Shown here in pieces: positions 8,025 to 16,915 of a DNA stretch of 64,000 bases (position 1 is the first letter of the stretch; each line of letters starts with the position of its first letter). This DNA is from Rhizobium lentis (GTDB lineage Bacteria > Pseudomonadota > Alphaproteobacteria > Rhizobiales > Rhizobiaceae), in contig NZ_JACHBD010000003.1 in NCBI RefSeq assembly GCF_014200175.1, forward strand, positions 1 through 64,000, written 5' to 3'. The notes below the pieces were generated by a model. The model did not search any database, had not been told where the DNA came from, and saw nothing but the letters and a program-made list of their open reading frames with translations. Position numbers and translations under genes: made by a program.

Positions 8025-9062
8025 CTATTCCTGCGGCTTGTCGGCAAAGTGCCGGATCGCGAAATCGGCGATATTCTGGCTCGCCCGATCGGCATCGTCG
8101 AGCAGCGAAGGAAACAACTGCCACTGATGCGGCATGCCTGGCCAGACCTCGGTCGTGACGTCGACGCCCGCCTGGCGCGCCTTGTCGGCGAGGCGCAGCG
8201 TATCATCAAGCAGGACTTCGCCGGAACCAACCTGCAGCAGCAGCGGCGGAAAGCCCCTCAGTTCGGCATAAAGCGGCGATGCCTGGGGATCGGTCGGAGA
8301 CTTTCGGCCGAGATAGGCCTTACGCAAAGTCTCGATCCAGTCTTTGCCGACCAGCGGATCGCTTTCGGCATTCGATGTCATCGATCCGCCCGTCGCGGCA
8401 AGATCGGTGATGGGACTGAGCGCAATGACGGCCGCCGGCAGCGCCTTTCCGACCTGCATCTGCCGCAGCACGGTCTCGATCGCGATATTGCCGCCGGCGC
8501 CGTCTCCCGCCACGACGACGTTGTCGTTGCGATAGCCATTGTCGAGAAGCCAGCGATAGGCCGTCAGCGCGTCGTTGATCTGCGCGGGATAGGTATATTC
8601 GGGCATCAGCCGATAATCGATGAGAAGAACATCGCTGGATGCGGCCTTGGCGAGCGAGCCGGCAAGCAGGCTGTGGGTGCGGATGGAGCCGCTGGAGAAG
8701 CCGCCGCCATGAATATAGAGGATCACCCTTTCACCGATCGGGTGATGAAGGCGGGCGGGCCACATCAGTTCTGCATCGACGCCGTCGGCATCGACCTGCC
8801 GAACCTGGATGCGTGTCGGCCCCGGCGTCGTCTCCATCAGCGACTTGAAGGCGGTGCGGCGCTGCTGCAGGCTATCGGCGCCGACAAAGTGATTCTTCCA
8901 GAGGTCGACGAGTTTTTCGACCTGCTCGCGCGAGGCTTGGCTTTGCGGTCCGACGTCCTGCCCGAACGCTGCCGAAGCCGACAGCGTCAGCGCGGCTAAA
9001 GCGGAACACAGATATTTGAGCCGCTTTGGCGTTCTTCGATTTGGCACAATCCGACCCTTCAT
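8025..9062 (-). CDS. Exported alpha/beta-hydrolase of the hormone-sensitive lipase family, nucleophile Ser replaced
   Basis: From the ATG at 9062 the product has 345 residues. GGGAGAGG six bases upstream fixes this start against a longer frame. A signal peptide (basic start, hydrophobic residues 17-33, AFG-Q cleavage) suggests export. The oxyanion motif HGGGF (118-122) and the histidine motif PHQWQLF (His312) of the hormone-sensitive lipase family are intact. The nucleophile elbow reads GDGAGG instead of GDSAGG: codon 188 (8499-8501) is GGC, one base from serine AGC. The acidic site (GSGEVLLDD) is also atypical. It is probably not a normal serine esterase; a binding or regulatory role is possible. 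Confidence 0.85.
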   Translation of the reverse strand: MKGRIVPNRRTPKRLKYLCSALAALTLSASAAFGQDVGPQSQASREQVEKLVDLWKNHFVGADSLQQRRTAFKSLMETTPGPTRIQVRQVDADGVDAELMWPARLHHPIGERVILYIHGGGFSSGSIRTHSLLAGSLAKAASSDVLLIDYRLMPEYTYPAQINDALTAYRWLLDNGYRNDNVVVAGDGAGGNIAIETVLRQMQVGKALPAAVIALSPITDLAATGGSMTSNAESDPLVGKDWIETLRKAYLGRKSPTDPQASPLYAELRGFPPLLLQVGSGEVLLDDTLRLADKARQAGVDVTTEVWPGMPHQWQLFPSLLDDADRASQNIADFAIRHFADKPQE

Positions 9063-9364
9063 CAACCTCTCCCGATGATGCTGGTGATGGCGGTATCTTT
9101 GGCCGCTTCGTCCAGCGGAGTCAAAAGGGGGAGAAGCGCAACCTTCGGCTTTTTCACGCCGCTGATGTCCAGCCTGGAGCCCGCCCGCGCCAGGCCGATA
9201 CAACGCGCTGTGCAACCGCGGTGGTCCACCTCGTGCGCGCTCATCGGGCTATCGTGTCAAAAAAATCGACAATCACTGCCGGTACGGCTTGCCATGCGTC
9301 GGGCTTCCGTCAGAAATGGGTCCCCGCCCCGACGCTTCGGCTCGCACAAGAATGAAGGATACGA
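9063..9364. other. Intergenic region without recognised gene
   Basis: This 302-base region separates two divergent genes. I see no convincing gene or strong promoter pair in it. Confidence 0.5.
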
Positions 9365-9928
9365 ATGACCACCATTTACCTTGCCGGCCCGGAAGTCTTT
9401 CTTCCCGATGCCACGCCCATCATGGCCGAAAAACGCAGATTGGCGCGCCAGTTCGGTTTCGAACCGACCGGTCCCGGCAGCGACGAAAACCAGACGCCGG
9501 TGAAGCTGACGGCCGCAGAGATCTACGCACGCAACGACGACGCCATGCGCCGGGCCGATATCTGCCTTGCCAACATCACGCCCTTTCGGGGCGTCAGCGC
9601 CGACCCGGGCACGGTCTATGAAATCGGCTTCATGATCGCGCTCGGAAAATCGGTATTCGCCTATACCAACCACCCCGACGACTATGGCCTGCGTGTTCGT
9701 TCGATCTGGTATGCGGGGCTGGAGATCGATGTCGCGAGCGGACGCCCACGCGGGCCGGATGGCATTGCGATCGAAAATCACGGCATGGCCGATAACCTGA
9801 TGATCGACGGGGGCATCGAGGCAACGGGAGGCAAGGTATTCCGTGCGGCAGAGCTGCCGGAGGATCCTGCCCGCGACCTGACAATTTATTTCGAGGCTCT
9901 TCAGACGATCGCCGGCATGCGCGGATAG
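9365..9928 (+). CDS. Nucleoside 2-deoxyribosyltransferase-like protein
   Basis: The 187-residue protein has the hallmarks of the family: the start IYLAGPEVF (4-12), an Asp/Asn-rich middle with RNDDAMRRADICLANITPF (56-74), and the catalytic-type glutamate Glu86 in DPGTVYEIGF. Family members move deoxyribose between bases in nucleotide salvage, or hydrolyse damaged nucleotides. Length is near the usual 140-190. It stands alone between divergent and convergent neighbours, so its context adds little. The specific base is not predictable. Confidence 0.85.
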   Translation: MTTIYLAGPEVFLPDATPIMAEKRRLARQFGFEPTGPGSDENQTPVKLTAAEIYARNDDAMRRADICLANITPFRGVSADPGTVYEIGFMIALGKSVFAYTNHPDDYGLRVRSIWYAGLEIDVASGRPRGPDGIAIENHGMADNLMIDGGIEATGGKVFRAAELPEDPARDLTIYFEALQTIAGMRG

Positions 9929-9941
9929 GAATTGAGCGTCT

Positions 9942-10829
9942 TTACTCCGCCCTGATCGCGTCGATGACCGCCCTGAATCCCGCCGACATGTGGCGGCGGC
10001 TCGGATAGTAGAGATAGAGCGGTTCCTCCGGCTGGCACCAGTCGTCGAGCACCTGGATCAGCTCGCCGCCGGCAACGGCCTTTTCGGCACGGGGCTCCCA
10101 GATATAGGCAAGACCGACGCCGCCGAGCGCTGCCTGCATCATCAGTTCGTGATCGTCGAGCGACAACGGTCCGTTTGGCTGAAAGCTCACCGTCTGGCCG
10201 TCCTTCTCGAATTCCCAGGCATAACGCGCACCTGATGGAAACATATTCTGGATGCAAAGATGGCGCTTGAGCTCGTGGGGCGTCGCCGGCTTCGGCCGGG
10301 TCTCGAAATAGGCGGGCGAACCGACCACGACCAAGCGGATCCGGGGCTTGATGCGTAGCGCGACCATGCCCTCGGTGACGCGCTCGCCGAAACGGATGCC
10401 GGCATCGAAACCCTCCTCGACGATATCGACCAACCTGTCGGTCGCGTTGATCTCCAGCTGCAAATTCGGATTGTGCTGGAGCAAAGGGGCAATGATGCGG
10501 CCGATGACGAAGGGACCGATCGAATTCGGCACGTTGATCCTCACCTTGCCGAAGGGCGTGTCGCGGTAACGGTTCAGCGCATCGAGCGCCGCCGCCATTT
10601 CCCCGAAGGCCGGAGAGAGATGGGAAATCAGGAGTTCGCCGGCTTCGGTCAACGACACGCTGCGGGTCGTTCGGTTGAGCAGACGGATGCCGATCCGGTC
10701 CTCGAGATTGAGCACGGCATGGCTGACGGCAGAGGCAGTGACGCCCCGCTCCTCCCCCGCCTTGCGGAAGCTCTTGTGCCGCGCCACCGCCGCGAAGGCC
10801 GCAAGCTCGGAGAGTTCGGTCGCGCGCAT
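9942..10829 (-). CDS. LysR-family transcriptional regulator
   Basis: The 295-residue protein has the LysR N-terminal winged helix (residues 3-62, with FRKAGEERGVTASAVSHAV and LNRTTRSVSLTEAG) and a two-lobed effector domain. It is transcribed away from the short-chain dehydrogenase gene at 10960 with 130 bases between them, the usual layout for a LysR regulator and its target. A perfect palindrome at 10860-10873 is a candidate binding site. It ends 13 bases from the convergent deoxyribosyltransferase-like gene. Confidence 0.92.
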   Translation of the reverse strand: MRATELSELAAFAAVARHKSFRKAGEERGVTASAVSHAVLNLEDRIGIRLLNRTTRSVSLTEAGELLISHLSPAFGEMAAALDALNRYRDTPFGKVRINVPNSIGPFVIGRIIAPLLQHNPNLQLEINATDRLVDIVEEGFDAGIRFGERVTEGMVALRIKPRIRLVVVGSPAYFETRPKPATPHELKRHLCIQNMFPSGARYAWEFEKDGQTVSFQPNGPLSLDDHELMMQAALGGVGLAYIWEPRAEKAVAGGELIQVLDDWCQPEEPLYLYYPSRRHMSAGFRAVIDAIRAE

Positions 10830-10859
10830 TGCTGAATTTCACTCATCATAGTTTCGAGA

Positions 10860-10873
10860 ATAAGAAATCTTAT
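10860..10873. promoter_or_regulatory. Candidate LysR binding site
   Basis: ATAAGAAATCTTAT is a perfect interrupted palindrome (ATAAGA-AA-TCTTAT) in the divergent promoter region of the LysR and SDR genes, and it fits the T-N11-A form typical of LysR boxes. Confidence 0.45.
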
Positions 10874-10959
10874 ACATCAGCAAACTTCCGGTCAAACTTA
10901 CCCCGTCAGCACAGAGATGCTGGCGCCCATACACTCGAACAATCCAAGAGGAATTCGTC

Positions 10960-11808
10960 ATGAAAATCTGGTTCATCACTGGTGCATCCCGCGGCTTCGG
11001 CGCGCTGATGACCAAGGAAGCGCTGGCAGCCGGCGATGCCGTCATCGCCAGCGCCCGCAATCCAAAGACAGTGACGGAGCAGTTCGGCGATCATCCGAAC
11101 CTTATTGCCGTCGCCCTCGACGTTACCAATGAGGCGCAGGCGAAAGAGGCTGCGGCTGCCGGCATCGCCCGCTTCGGCCGCATCGATGTTCTCGCCAACA
11201 ATGCCGGCTACGGGCTGCTCGGCGCCGTCGAGGAGGCCACGGCCGAAGAGATCGAAAGGCTATATGCCACGAACGTCTTTGGTCTCCTGAAGGTGACACG
11301 TGCGGTACTGCCCTATATGCGCCGCCAGCGCTCCGGCCATGTCTTGAACTTCTCCTCGATCGGCGGTTATTTCGGCTATCCCGGCTGGGGTGTCTACGGC
11401 TCGACGAAATTCGCCGTCGAGGGCCTGTCGGAATCGATGGCCGCCGAACTCGAACCCTTCGGCATCAAGGTGACGATCATCGAACCCGGCTTCTTCCGCA
11501 CGGACTTTCTTTCCGACACGTCGCTGGCGGTCAGCCCGGCCTCCATTGCCGACTACGAAGGCACGCCGGCCGGCAACATGCGCAATTTCGCCGCCGACGC
11601 CAACCATGCGCAGCCCGGCAATCCTGCCAAGCTCGCTGCCGGCATCATGAGGATGGTCGACTCGGTCAACCCGCCGCTGCGCATGCCGTTCGGCAGCGAT
11701 ACGGTGGCTATGATCGAGGCGCAGCATGCGAGCGTCGAAAAGGAACTGGCCGCCTGGCGGGAGCTCGCTCTCTCTACGGATTTTGCAAGCGAAACGGCTG
11801 TGGCCTGA
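10960..11808 (+). CDS. Short-chain dehydrogenase/reductase
   Basis: The 282-residue product is a classical SDR oxidoreductase. It shows the dinucleotide-binding motif TGASRGFG (7-14), NNAGYG (near 79-84), a serine in NFSSIGG and the catalytic pair in YGSTK (near 147-151). AGAGGAAT a few bases before the ATG serves as ribosome-binding site. Divergence from the LysR gene suggests that it is that regulator's target. The substrate is unknown. A hairpin with GCATCC/GGATGC and GCCGCC/GGCGGC arms follows at 11824-11860. Confidence 0.88.
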   Translation: MKIWFITGASRGFGALMTKEALAAGDAVIASARNPKTVTEQFGDHPNLIAVALDVTNEAQAKEAAAAGIARFGRIDVLANNAGYGLLGAVEEATAEEIERLYATNVFGLLKVTRAVLPYMRRQRSGHVLNFSSIGGYFGYPGWGVYGSTKFAVEGLSESMAAELEPFGIKVTIIEPGFFRTDFLSDTSLAVSPASIADYEGTPAGNMRNFAADANHAQPGNPAKLAAGIMRMVDSVNPPLRMPFGSDTVAMIEAQHASVEKELAAWRELALSTDFASETAVA

Positions 11809-11823
11809 AGAGGCAAAACCGAT

Positions 11824-11860
11824 GCCGCCGATGCATCCACAATTTTCCGGATGCGGCGGC
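11824..11860 (+). terminator. Hairpin downstream of the SDR gene
   Basis: Arms GCCGCC-G-AT-GCATCC and GGATGC-GGCGGC form a long GC-rich stem 15 bases after the SDR stop. There is no clear T-run, so it may be a weak terminator or an mRNA-end stabiliser. Confidence 0.4.
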
Positions 11861-11990
11861 GGCAGCTCTTAACGCAGGAAGGAACGCCTTGCGGCAAATT
11901 GGCGTTCGCCTCTCGTCGCGTGCCGGCGGTCTCGGAAACGATCCTGTGGTGACGCAGTTGGTCGGGAAAACCGGCGCGACAGCTGATGGC

Positions 11991-12030
11991 AAGTAAAAAG
12001 GCGGCCATGGCCCGGCCGCCTTCTTTTACT
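11991..12030. terminator. Bidirectional rho-independent terminator
   Basis: The stem GGCGGCC / GGCCGCC (12000-12020) is flanked by AGTAAAAA on the left and TTCTTTTACT on the right, so it reads as a terminator in both directions. It lies just after the stop of the minus-strand hydrolase gene and downstream of the plus-strand SDR gene. Confidence 0.75.
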
Positions 12031-12961
12031 TTCCGACCTGCTCGGCCCAGTTCGGCGCCTTGCCGCCTCCGTCGAGGAAGGTCATCGCCACGGTCGCCAC
12101 GAGGGGCGAGGCGAAGGTCTCGTAGTGGGTGAGATCGGGCAGGATCGCCAGCCGGTTCTTCGACATGTTCTCCCGCATCCAGCCCGCGTCGCGCAGACCG
12201 CCACCGAGCTTGTGATAGAAGTCGATCATGTGCTCTGGGCGGATCATGTCGGCATCGCCGTAGATCAGCATGACCGGCATGGTGAGCTTGGCGACAGCAT
12301 CGCTATAATCGACGGGTTTGCGCATCAACACCCCCATGGCGTCGAGCAGCTTCGGAAATTCGGAAACGTCAGGCGCCACCGCCTTGTAGGAGAGGAACAT
12401 CGGCGTGTCCTTCATCATCTCGGCCATACCAGAGCCGACGGCCGCCTGCTGCGGCAGCATCTCCGGGAAGAAGCCGTTCTGAGCATAGGGCGCCGAGAGG
12501 ATCACTAGCCGGCGGACGCGGTCGGGCGCATTCGCTGCCATATTCAATGCCACCCCGCCACCGAAGGAATAGCCGAAGACGTCGACCTTTTCGTAGCCGA
12601 GTTGCTTCACCAGGATCGCGAGATCGGCGCCGATATCCGGAAGCTCGATCGGCCGATTGCCGAGCGGCGTGCGACCATGGCCCTGGAGATCGACGGCGAT
12701 CACCTGCCGGTGATCGGTGAAGACAGGCATGACAGGAGTGAACATCTCGATCTGCCCGAGACCGCCGTGCAGCAGCAGCATCGGTTCACCCTCGCCGCGG
12801 ATCTCATAATAATAATCGACGCCGTTGACCGGCACGCTTCCCTTCCTGATGATCGGTGCGGCTGCCTTGTCCTCAATAGAAGGCGCGGCGCCTGCCATAT
12901 CGGGCGCGGCCAGGAAGGCGGCCGCGGTTGCGATCATCGATATCAGCCTCATCTTCGACAT
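12026..12961 (-). CDS. Exported alpha/beta-fold hydrolase
   Basis: From the ATG at 12961 the product has 311 residues, with a signal peptide (hydrophobic residues 5-25, AGAA cleavage region). It is a typical alpha/beta hydrolase: LLLHGGLG oxyanion strand (63-70), nucleophile Ser132 in GYSFGG, acid in YGDADM and histidine in DLTHYET. It is likely a periplasmic esterase or lactonase; no substrate can be assigned. An ATG 48 bases further upstream is possible, but it would place extra residues before the signal peptide. Confidence 0.82.
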   Translation of the reverse strand: MSKMRLISMIATAAAFLAAPDMAGAAPSIEDKAAAPIIRKGSVPVNGVDYYYEIRGEGEPMLLLHGGLGQIEMFTPVMPVFTDHRQVIAVDLQGHGRTPLGNRPIELPDIGADLAILVKQLGYEKVDVFGYSFGGGVALNMAANAPDRVRRLVILSAPYAQNGFFPEMLPQQAAVGSGMAEMMKDTPMFLSYKAVAPDVSEFPKLLDAMGVLMRKPVDYSDAVAKLTMPVMLIYGDADMIRPEHMIDFYHKLGGGLRDAGWMRENMSKNRLAILPDLTHYETFASPLVATVAMTFLDGGGKAPNWAEQVGK

Positions 12962-13325
12962 GTTTCTTGCTCCATGTTTGCAACGATACCGCAAGGACGG
13001 CAGTGGCAATCATTTTCCGACACTGTTTCGAAATTTCTGCCAACCGCCTTTATGCCATTTCTATATTTCTCCCCTCGCCCCGAATGGATTTCCTATCGCG
13101 GCCGGCAGTAGACTCTCGCCATCACTGCAAAGTTCAAAGCCATGCGAAATATCTCCGCCTTCCACCCTCTCCGCCCACGCAGTGTCAGGCGCGGCGGCCG
13201 GCAGATGCTTGAAAAGCGCATTGCGCCGGCAAAACGCAGACCGGCCGAACGGCCGAAGTCCAACTTTTCTTTAACCGGCTTGCTGGTAAAATCTCGGCGC
13301 AGAGACTTCAGACAGCGCGAGACCG
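12962..13325. other. Intergenic region without recognised gene
   Basis: This 364-base divergent region lies between the exported hydrolase and the DUF1883 gene. A 74-codon frame from 13142 overlaps the DUF1883 start and has no recognisable features, so I do not call it. No clear promoter pair was found. Confidence 0.5.
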
Positions 13326-13637
13326 ATGCCGAAACCGAATTTCCGCTTCACCCATTACGATCTTAGGGAACAACGCGCCGGGACGATCGTCGAGGTGTCG
13401 TTGAATGCGGTGAACAATGTGCGGCTGATGACGGCGCCGAACTTCCAACTCTTCACCGAGGTTCTCGATTTCAAATATATCGGCGGCGTGGCGCGCAAAT
13501 CGCCGGTCAAGCTTGCCGTTCCGGAAAGCGGTCATTGGCATGTCGTCGTCGATATGGAAGGTCATCACGGGCTGGCGGAATCCACCGTCAAGGTGATCGC
13601 CGCGCCAGCCAATCAGAAGACGGCGCGGTCCTCCTGA
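13326..13637 (+). CDS. DUF1883 domain protein
   Basis: The 103-residue product matches the small DUF1883 family in length and pattern: an N-terminal FTHYDL, a central strand-rich part with NVRLMTAPNF, and GHWHVVVDMEGH toward the C-terminus. The family function is unknown; in some proteins the domain is attached to TIR domains, but no second domain is present here. It converges on rarA, whose stop is 13 bases away. The ribosome-binding site is weak. Confidence 0.75.
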   Translation: MPKPNFRFTHYDLREQRAGTIVEVSLNAVNNVRLMTAPNFQLFTEVLDFKYIGGVARKSPVKLAVPESGHWHVVVDMEGHHGLAESTVKVIAAPANQKTARSS

Positions 13638-13649
13638 CGTTCAGACGGC

Positions 13650-14966
13650 TCAGCGCGGATTGCGCTCCTTGCGAAGCTTCGCCCACCATTCCAGCCGCTT
13701 GCGGATCTCACGCTCGAAGCCGCGTTCCGGCGGATCGTAGAAGGTCTGCCGGCCCATTTTCTCCGGGAAATAGTCCTGGCCGGAAAAGGCGTCGGGCTCG
13801 TCATGGTCGTAGCGATAACCTTCGCCATACCCCTCGCCTTTCATCAGCTTGGTCGGCGCGTTGAGGATGTGCTTCGGCGGCAGCAGCGAGCCGTTCTGCT
13901 TTGCGGCCTGGCTTGCCGCCTTGAAGGCGGTGTAGACGGCGTTCGATTTCGGCGCGGTGGCGAGATAGACGCAGGCTTGGGCCAGCGCCAGCTCCCCTTC
14001 CGGCGAGCCGAGATAGTCATAGGCATCCTTGGCGGCGTTGCAGATCACCAGCGCCTGCGGATCGGCAAGACCGATATCCTCCACCGCCATGCGCACCAGC
14101 CGCCGGCCGAGATAGAGCGGATCCTCGCCGACATCGAACATGCGGGCGAGATAATAGAGGGCGGCGTCGGGGTCCGAGCCGCGCACGGATTTATGCAGTG
14201 CCGAGATCAGGTTGTAGTGGCCGTCCTGCGCCTTGTCATAGACCGGAGCGCGGCGTTGAACGATGCGCGTCAGGCCTTCGGTATCGAAGGTCTCGCCTTC
14301 GCGCGTCGCGCGCCAGACCTCCTCTGCGAGCGTCAGCACCGCGCGGCCGTCGCCGTCGGCCATGCGGATCAGGCTGGCGCGCGCTTCCTCCGTCAGCGGC
14401 AGCGGCTTCTGCTCGATCGCCTCGGCGCGCTTCAGCAATTCCTCCAGGCTTTCTTCGTCATGCGATTTGAAGGTCAGCACGCGGGCGCGCGACAAAAGAG
14501 CGGCATTGAGCTCGAAGGACGGGTTTTCGGTCGTGGCGCCGACGAGGATGACGGTGCCATCCTCCATAACAGGCAGGAAGCTGTCCTGCTGGGCGCGGTT
14601 GAAACGATGGATCTCGTCGACGAAGAGCAGCGTCTGACGCCCGTCCATGCGGCGCAGGCGGGCAGTCTCAAACACCTTCTTCAGATCGGCGACGCCGGAA
14701 AAGATCGCCGATATCTGCTCGAAGGCCAGCCCCGCCTCGCCGGACAGCAGCCGCGCCACTGTCGTCTTGCCGGTGCCGGGCGGACCCCAGAAGATCATCG
14801 AGCCGAGCGAACCGCTCTCGATCATCCGCTTCAGCACGCCATCCTCACCGGTCAGATGTTCCTGACCGGTGACGTCGGCAAGCGTCTTCGGCCGCAACCG
14901 GTCGGCAAGCGGCCGTTTGGCGGCCACCTCTTCCGGAACACGCGGCGCGAAGAGATCGTTGCTCAT
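13650..14966 (-). CDS. rarA: Replication-associated recombination protein A
   Basis: The 438-residue AAA+ ATPase has Walker A GPPGTGKT (near 60-67), Walker B LLFVDEIHRFN (near 113-123) and the sensor-1 segment GATTENPSF, followed by the MgsA/RarA C-terminal tetramerisation region. It acts at stalled replication forks and is related to clamp loaders. Its ATG overlaps the stop of the upstream protease gene as ATGA (14963-14966), so the two are translationally coupled, an arrangement common in rhizobia. Confidence 0.93.
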   Translation of the reverse strand: MSNDLFAPRVPEEVAAKRPLADRLRPKTLADVTGQEHLTGEDGVLKRMIESGSLGSMIFWGPPGTGKTTVARLLSGEAGLAFEQISAIFSGVADLKKVFETARLRRMDGRQTLLFVDEIHRFNRAQQDSFLPVMEDGTVILVGATTENPSFELNAALLSRARVLTFKSHDEESLEELLKRAEAIEQKPLPLTEEARASLIRMADGDGRAVLTLAEEVWRATREGETFDTEGLTRIVQRRAPVYDKAQDGHYNLISALHKSVRGSDPDAALYYLARMFDVGEDPLYLGRRLVRMAVEDIGLADPQALVICNAAKDAYDYLGSPEGELALAQACVYLATAPKSNAVYTAFKAASQAAKQNGSLLPPKHILNAPTKLMKGEGYGEGYRYDHDEPDAFSGQDYFPEKMGRQTFYDPPERGFEREIRKRLEWWAKLRKERNPR

Positions 14967-16366
14967 CGGAAGAATTGCCGGATGCGCTGACCGTCGCGCT
15001 CGATCTCAACCCGCCAGAGGCCGGGGTCGCTGCTGGCGATTTCGGCCAGTTCTTTGGTGGATTTCACTTCCGTGCCGTTGATCGAGACGATGATGTCCTT
15101 GGGCTCGAAGCCGAGGCGGGCGGCCGGCGAGTCCTCCTTGACGTCCGCGACGACGACGCCGGCCGATTCCGAAGGCATGCGAAGCTCGTCGGCGACACGC
15201 GGCGACAGGTTTTCGACAACGGCGCCGCTAAAGGGCGTGCGTCCGCCGATGAGGCGCTGGTCGCGCGGCGAGCTTTCCGGCGCACGGTCGAGCGCCAGCG
15301 ACAGCTGCTCCTCGCGCCCGTTTTCGATGACTGTCAGATTGACCGACCTGCCGAGGCCAGCCGTCGTCAGCCGATAGAGCAATGCATCCGGGTGCTCGAC
15401 GGAGATGCCGTTGACTGATGTGACGATCTGGCCCGCCTTGAGCCCAGCCTTTGCGGCCGGCCCGCCCTCGGAGACCTTCACCACCAACGCGCCGCGGACC
15501 TTATCGAGCCCGAGTGCCTCTGCGACTTCGGAGGTTACGGCATCGAAGCTCGCGCCGACATAGGGCCGCTCGAAGGATTTGACACCCGCATCAGCGGAAG
15601 CAAGGAAGACCTTGACGAGGTTGGCGGGGATGGCAAAGCCGATGCCGTTCGAGCCGCCGCCGCGCGAAAAGATCGCAGTGTTGATACCGATCAGCTCGCC
15701 TTTCATGTTCATCAGCGCGCCACCGGAATTGCCGGGGTTGATTGAGGCATCGGTCTGGATGAAGAATCCGAACTCGTTCCTGACGACCTGGTTACGCGCA
15801 AGCGCCGAAACGATGCCGCTCGTCACCGTCTGGCCGACACCGAAAGGATTACCGATCGCCAGCACGAGATCGCCGACTTCGACCGCATCGGAGTTGCCGA
15901 TCGGCAGTGTCGGGAAGTTCGCTTTGCTATCGATTTTCAGCACGGCGAGGTCGACGCGGTCGTCGCGCAGCACCACCTTGCAGGGGAATTCACGGCCATC
16001 AGACAACGCCACCTTTATATCGTCAGCGCCCTCGACGACGTGATTGTTGGTCACGACAGTGCCGTTCGCCTCGACAATGACGCCCGAGCCGAGCGAGGAC
16101 TGCTTTTCCGAGCGGTTCGGCATCTGCTGGCCGAAAAACTGCTCGAAGAAGGGATCGCCGGCAAAGGGCGACTGGCGCTGGATGGTCTTTTCCGCATAGA
16201 CATTGACGACAGCGCCCGATGTCTGCTTGACCAGCGGCGCGAAGGAGAGCTGCATCTGCATCTGGCTCTCGGGTACCGTCTTTGCAGTCTCCGCCTGCGC
16301 TGCGGCCGGCAGAAGGAGCGTCAGAGCGAGCAGCGAGAGGGAGGCGTGTTTGAACAGGCCTTGCAT
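14963..16366 (-). CDS. DegP/Do-family periplasmic serine protease
   Basis: The 467-residue protein begins with a signal peptide (about 1-25, AQA-E) and has a trypsin-like domain with catalytic His109 (TNNHVV), Asp139 (RVDLAVLK) and Ser214 (GNSGGAL). Two PDZ domains follow (about 265-350 and 370-455). This is the DegP/DegQ arrangement, used for quality control of envelope proteins. Rhizobia carry several such genes, so I do not choose between degP and degQ. It overlaps rarA downstream by 4 bases. Confidence 0.92.
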   Translation of the reverse strand: MQGLFKHASLSLLALTLLLPAAAQAETAKTVPESQMQMQLSFAPLVKQTSGAVVNVYAEKTIQRQSPFAGDPFFEQFFGQQMPNRSEKQSSLGSGVIVEANGTVVTNNHVVEGADDIKVALSDGREFPCKVVLRDDRVDLAVLKIDSKANFPTLPIGNSDAVEVGDLVLAIGNPFGVGQTVTSGIVSALARNQVVRNEFGFFIQTDASINPGNSGGALMNMKGELIGINTAIFSRGGGSNGIGFAIPANLVKVFLASADAGVKSFERPYVGASFDAVTSEVAEALGLDKVRGALVVKVSEGGPAAKAGLKAGQIVTSVNGISVEHPDALLYRLTTAGLGRSVNLTVIENGREEQLSLALDRAPESSPRDQRLIGGRTPFSGAVVENLSPRVADELRMPSESAGVVVADVKEDSPAARLGFEPKDIIVSINGTEVKSTKELAEIASSDPGLWRVEIERDGQRIRQFFR

Positions 16367-16513
16367 GGATATCCCTTTTGAATCCTCTAGAAAAATTGTT
16401 TTAGCGTCCGACGCTAGAAAGGAAAGAGGGCGGAAGCATGGACGAATAAGGCAACCGAAGAGCTCAAGAGATTTTGCTTGAAGGCCTTACGAATTCGATT
16501 CAGGAGATTGGCC

Positions 16514-16894
16514 ATGCAGCTGATATCAAAAACCAAAATCTGGGCGAAGTCACTGAAGCGTGACATTGTCGCCCTGTGGCTTGGTGCGCGCGATGCCAGG
16601 GTGCCTTGGTATGCAAAAGCAGTGGCGGGCGCCGTCGCGGCCTATGCCCTGTCGCCGGTCGATCTCATCCCGGATTTCATTCCCGTGCTCGGCTATCTCG
16701 ATGATCTCGTCATCGTGCCGCTCGGCATCCTGCTGGCGACGTGGCTTGTTCCGCCCGACTTGATGCGCGAGCTTCGCGAAGAAGCCGCAAGACGCATCGA
16801 ACGCCCTTCCGGCCGGAGCGGCCTGATCTTCATCCTTGTCGTCTGGCTTGCCTGCATCATCTTCCTGGCTCTGGCAGTGCGCAAGCTGGTCTGA
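16514..16894 (+). CDS. YkvA-family (DUF1232) membrane protein
   Basis: From the ATG at 16514 (AGGAG eight bases upstream) the product has 126 residues. The DUF1232 signature SPVDLIPDFIPVLGYLDD lies near residues 46-63, and a hydrophobic C-terminal segment spans about 106-122. These small membrane proteins are widespread and uncharacterised. A frame opening at 16478 is less likely because it lacks a good ribosome-binding site. The next gene starts 21 bases downstream, so the two probably form an operon. Confidence 0.82.
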   Translation: MQLISKTKIWAKSLKRDIVALWLGARDARVPWYAKAVAGAVAAYALSPVDLIPDFIPVLGYLDDLVIVPLGILLATWLVPPDLMRELREEAARRIERPSGRSGLIFILVVWLACIIFLALAVRKLV

Positions 16895-16915
16895 TCGGCG
16901 GCAAGGAGACTTTGA

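Noticed and set aside
13142-13366. A 74-codon frame before the DUF1883 gene
   Set aside because: It is Arg-rich, has no good ribosome-binding site and overlaps the start of the better-supported DUF1883 gene.
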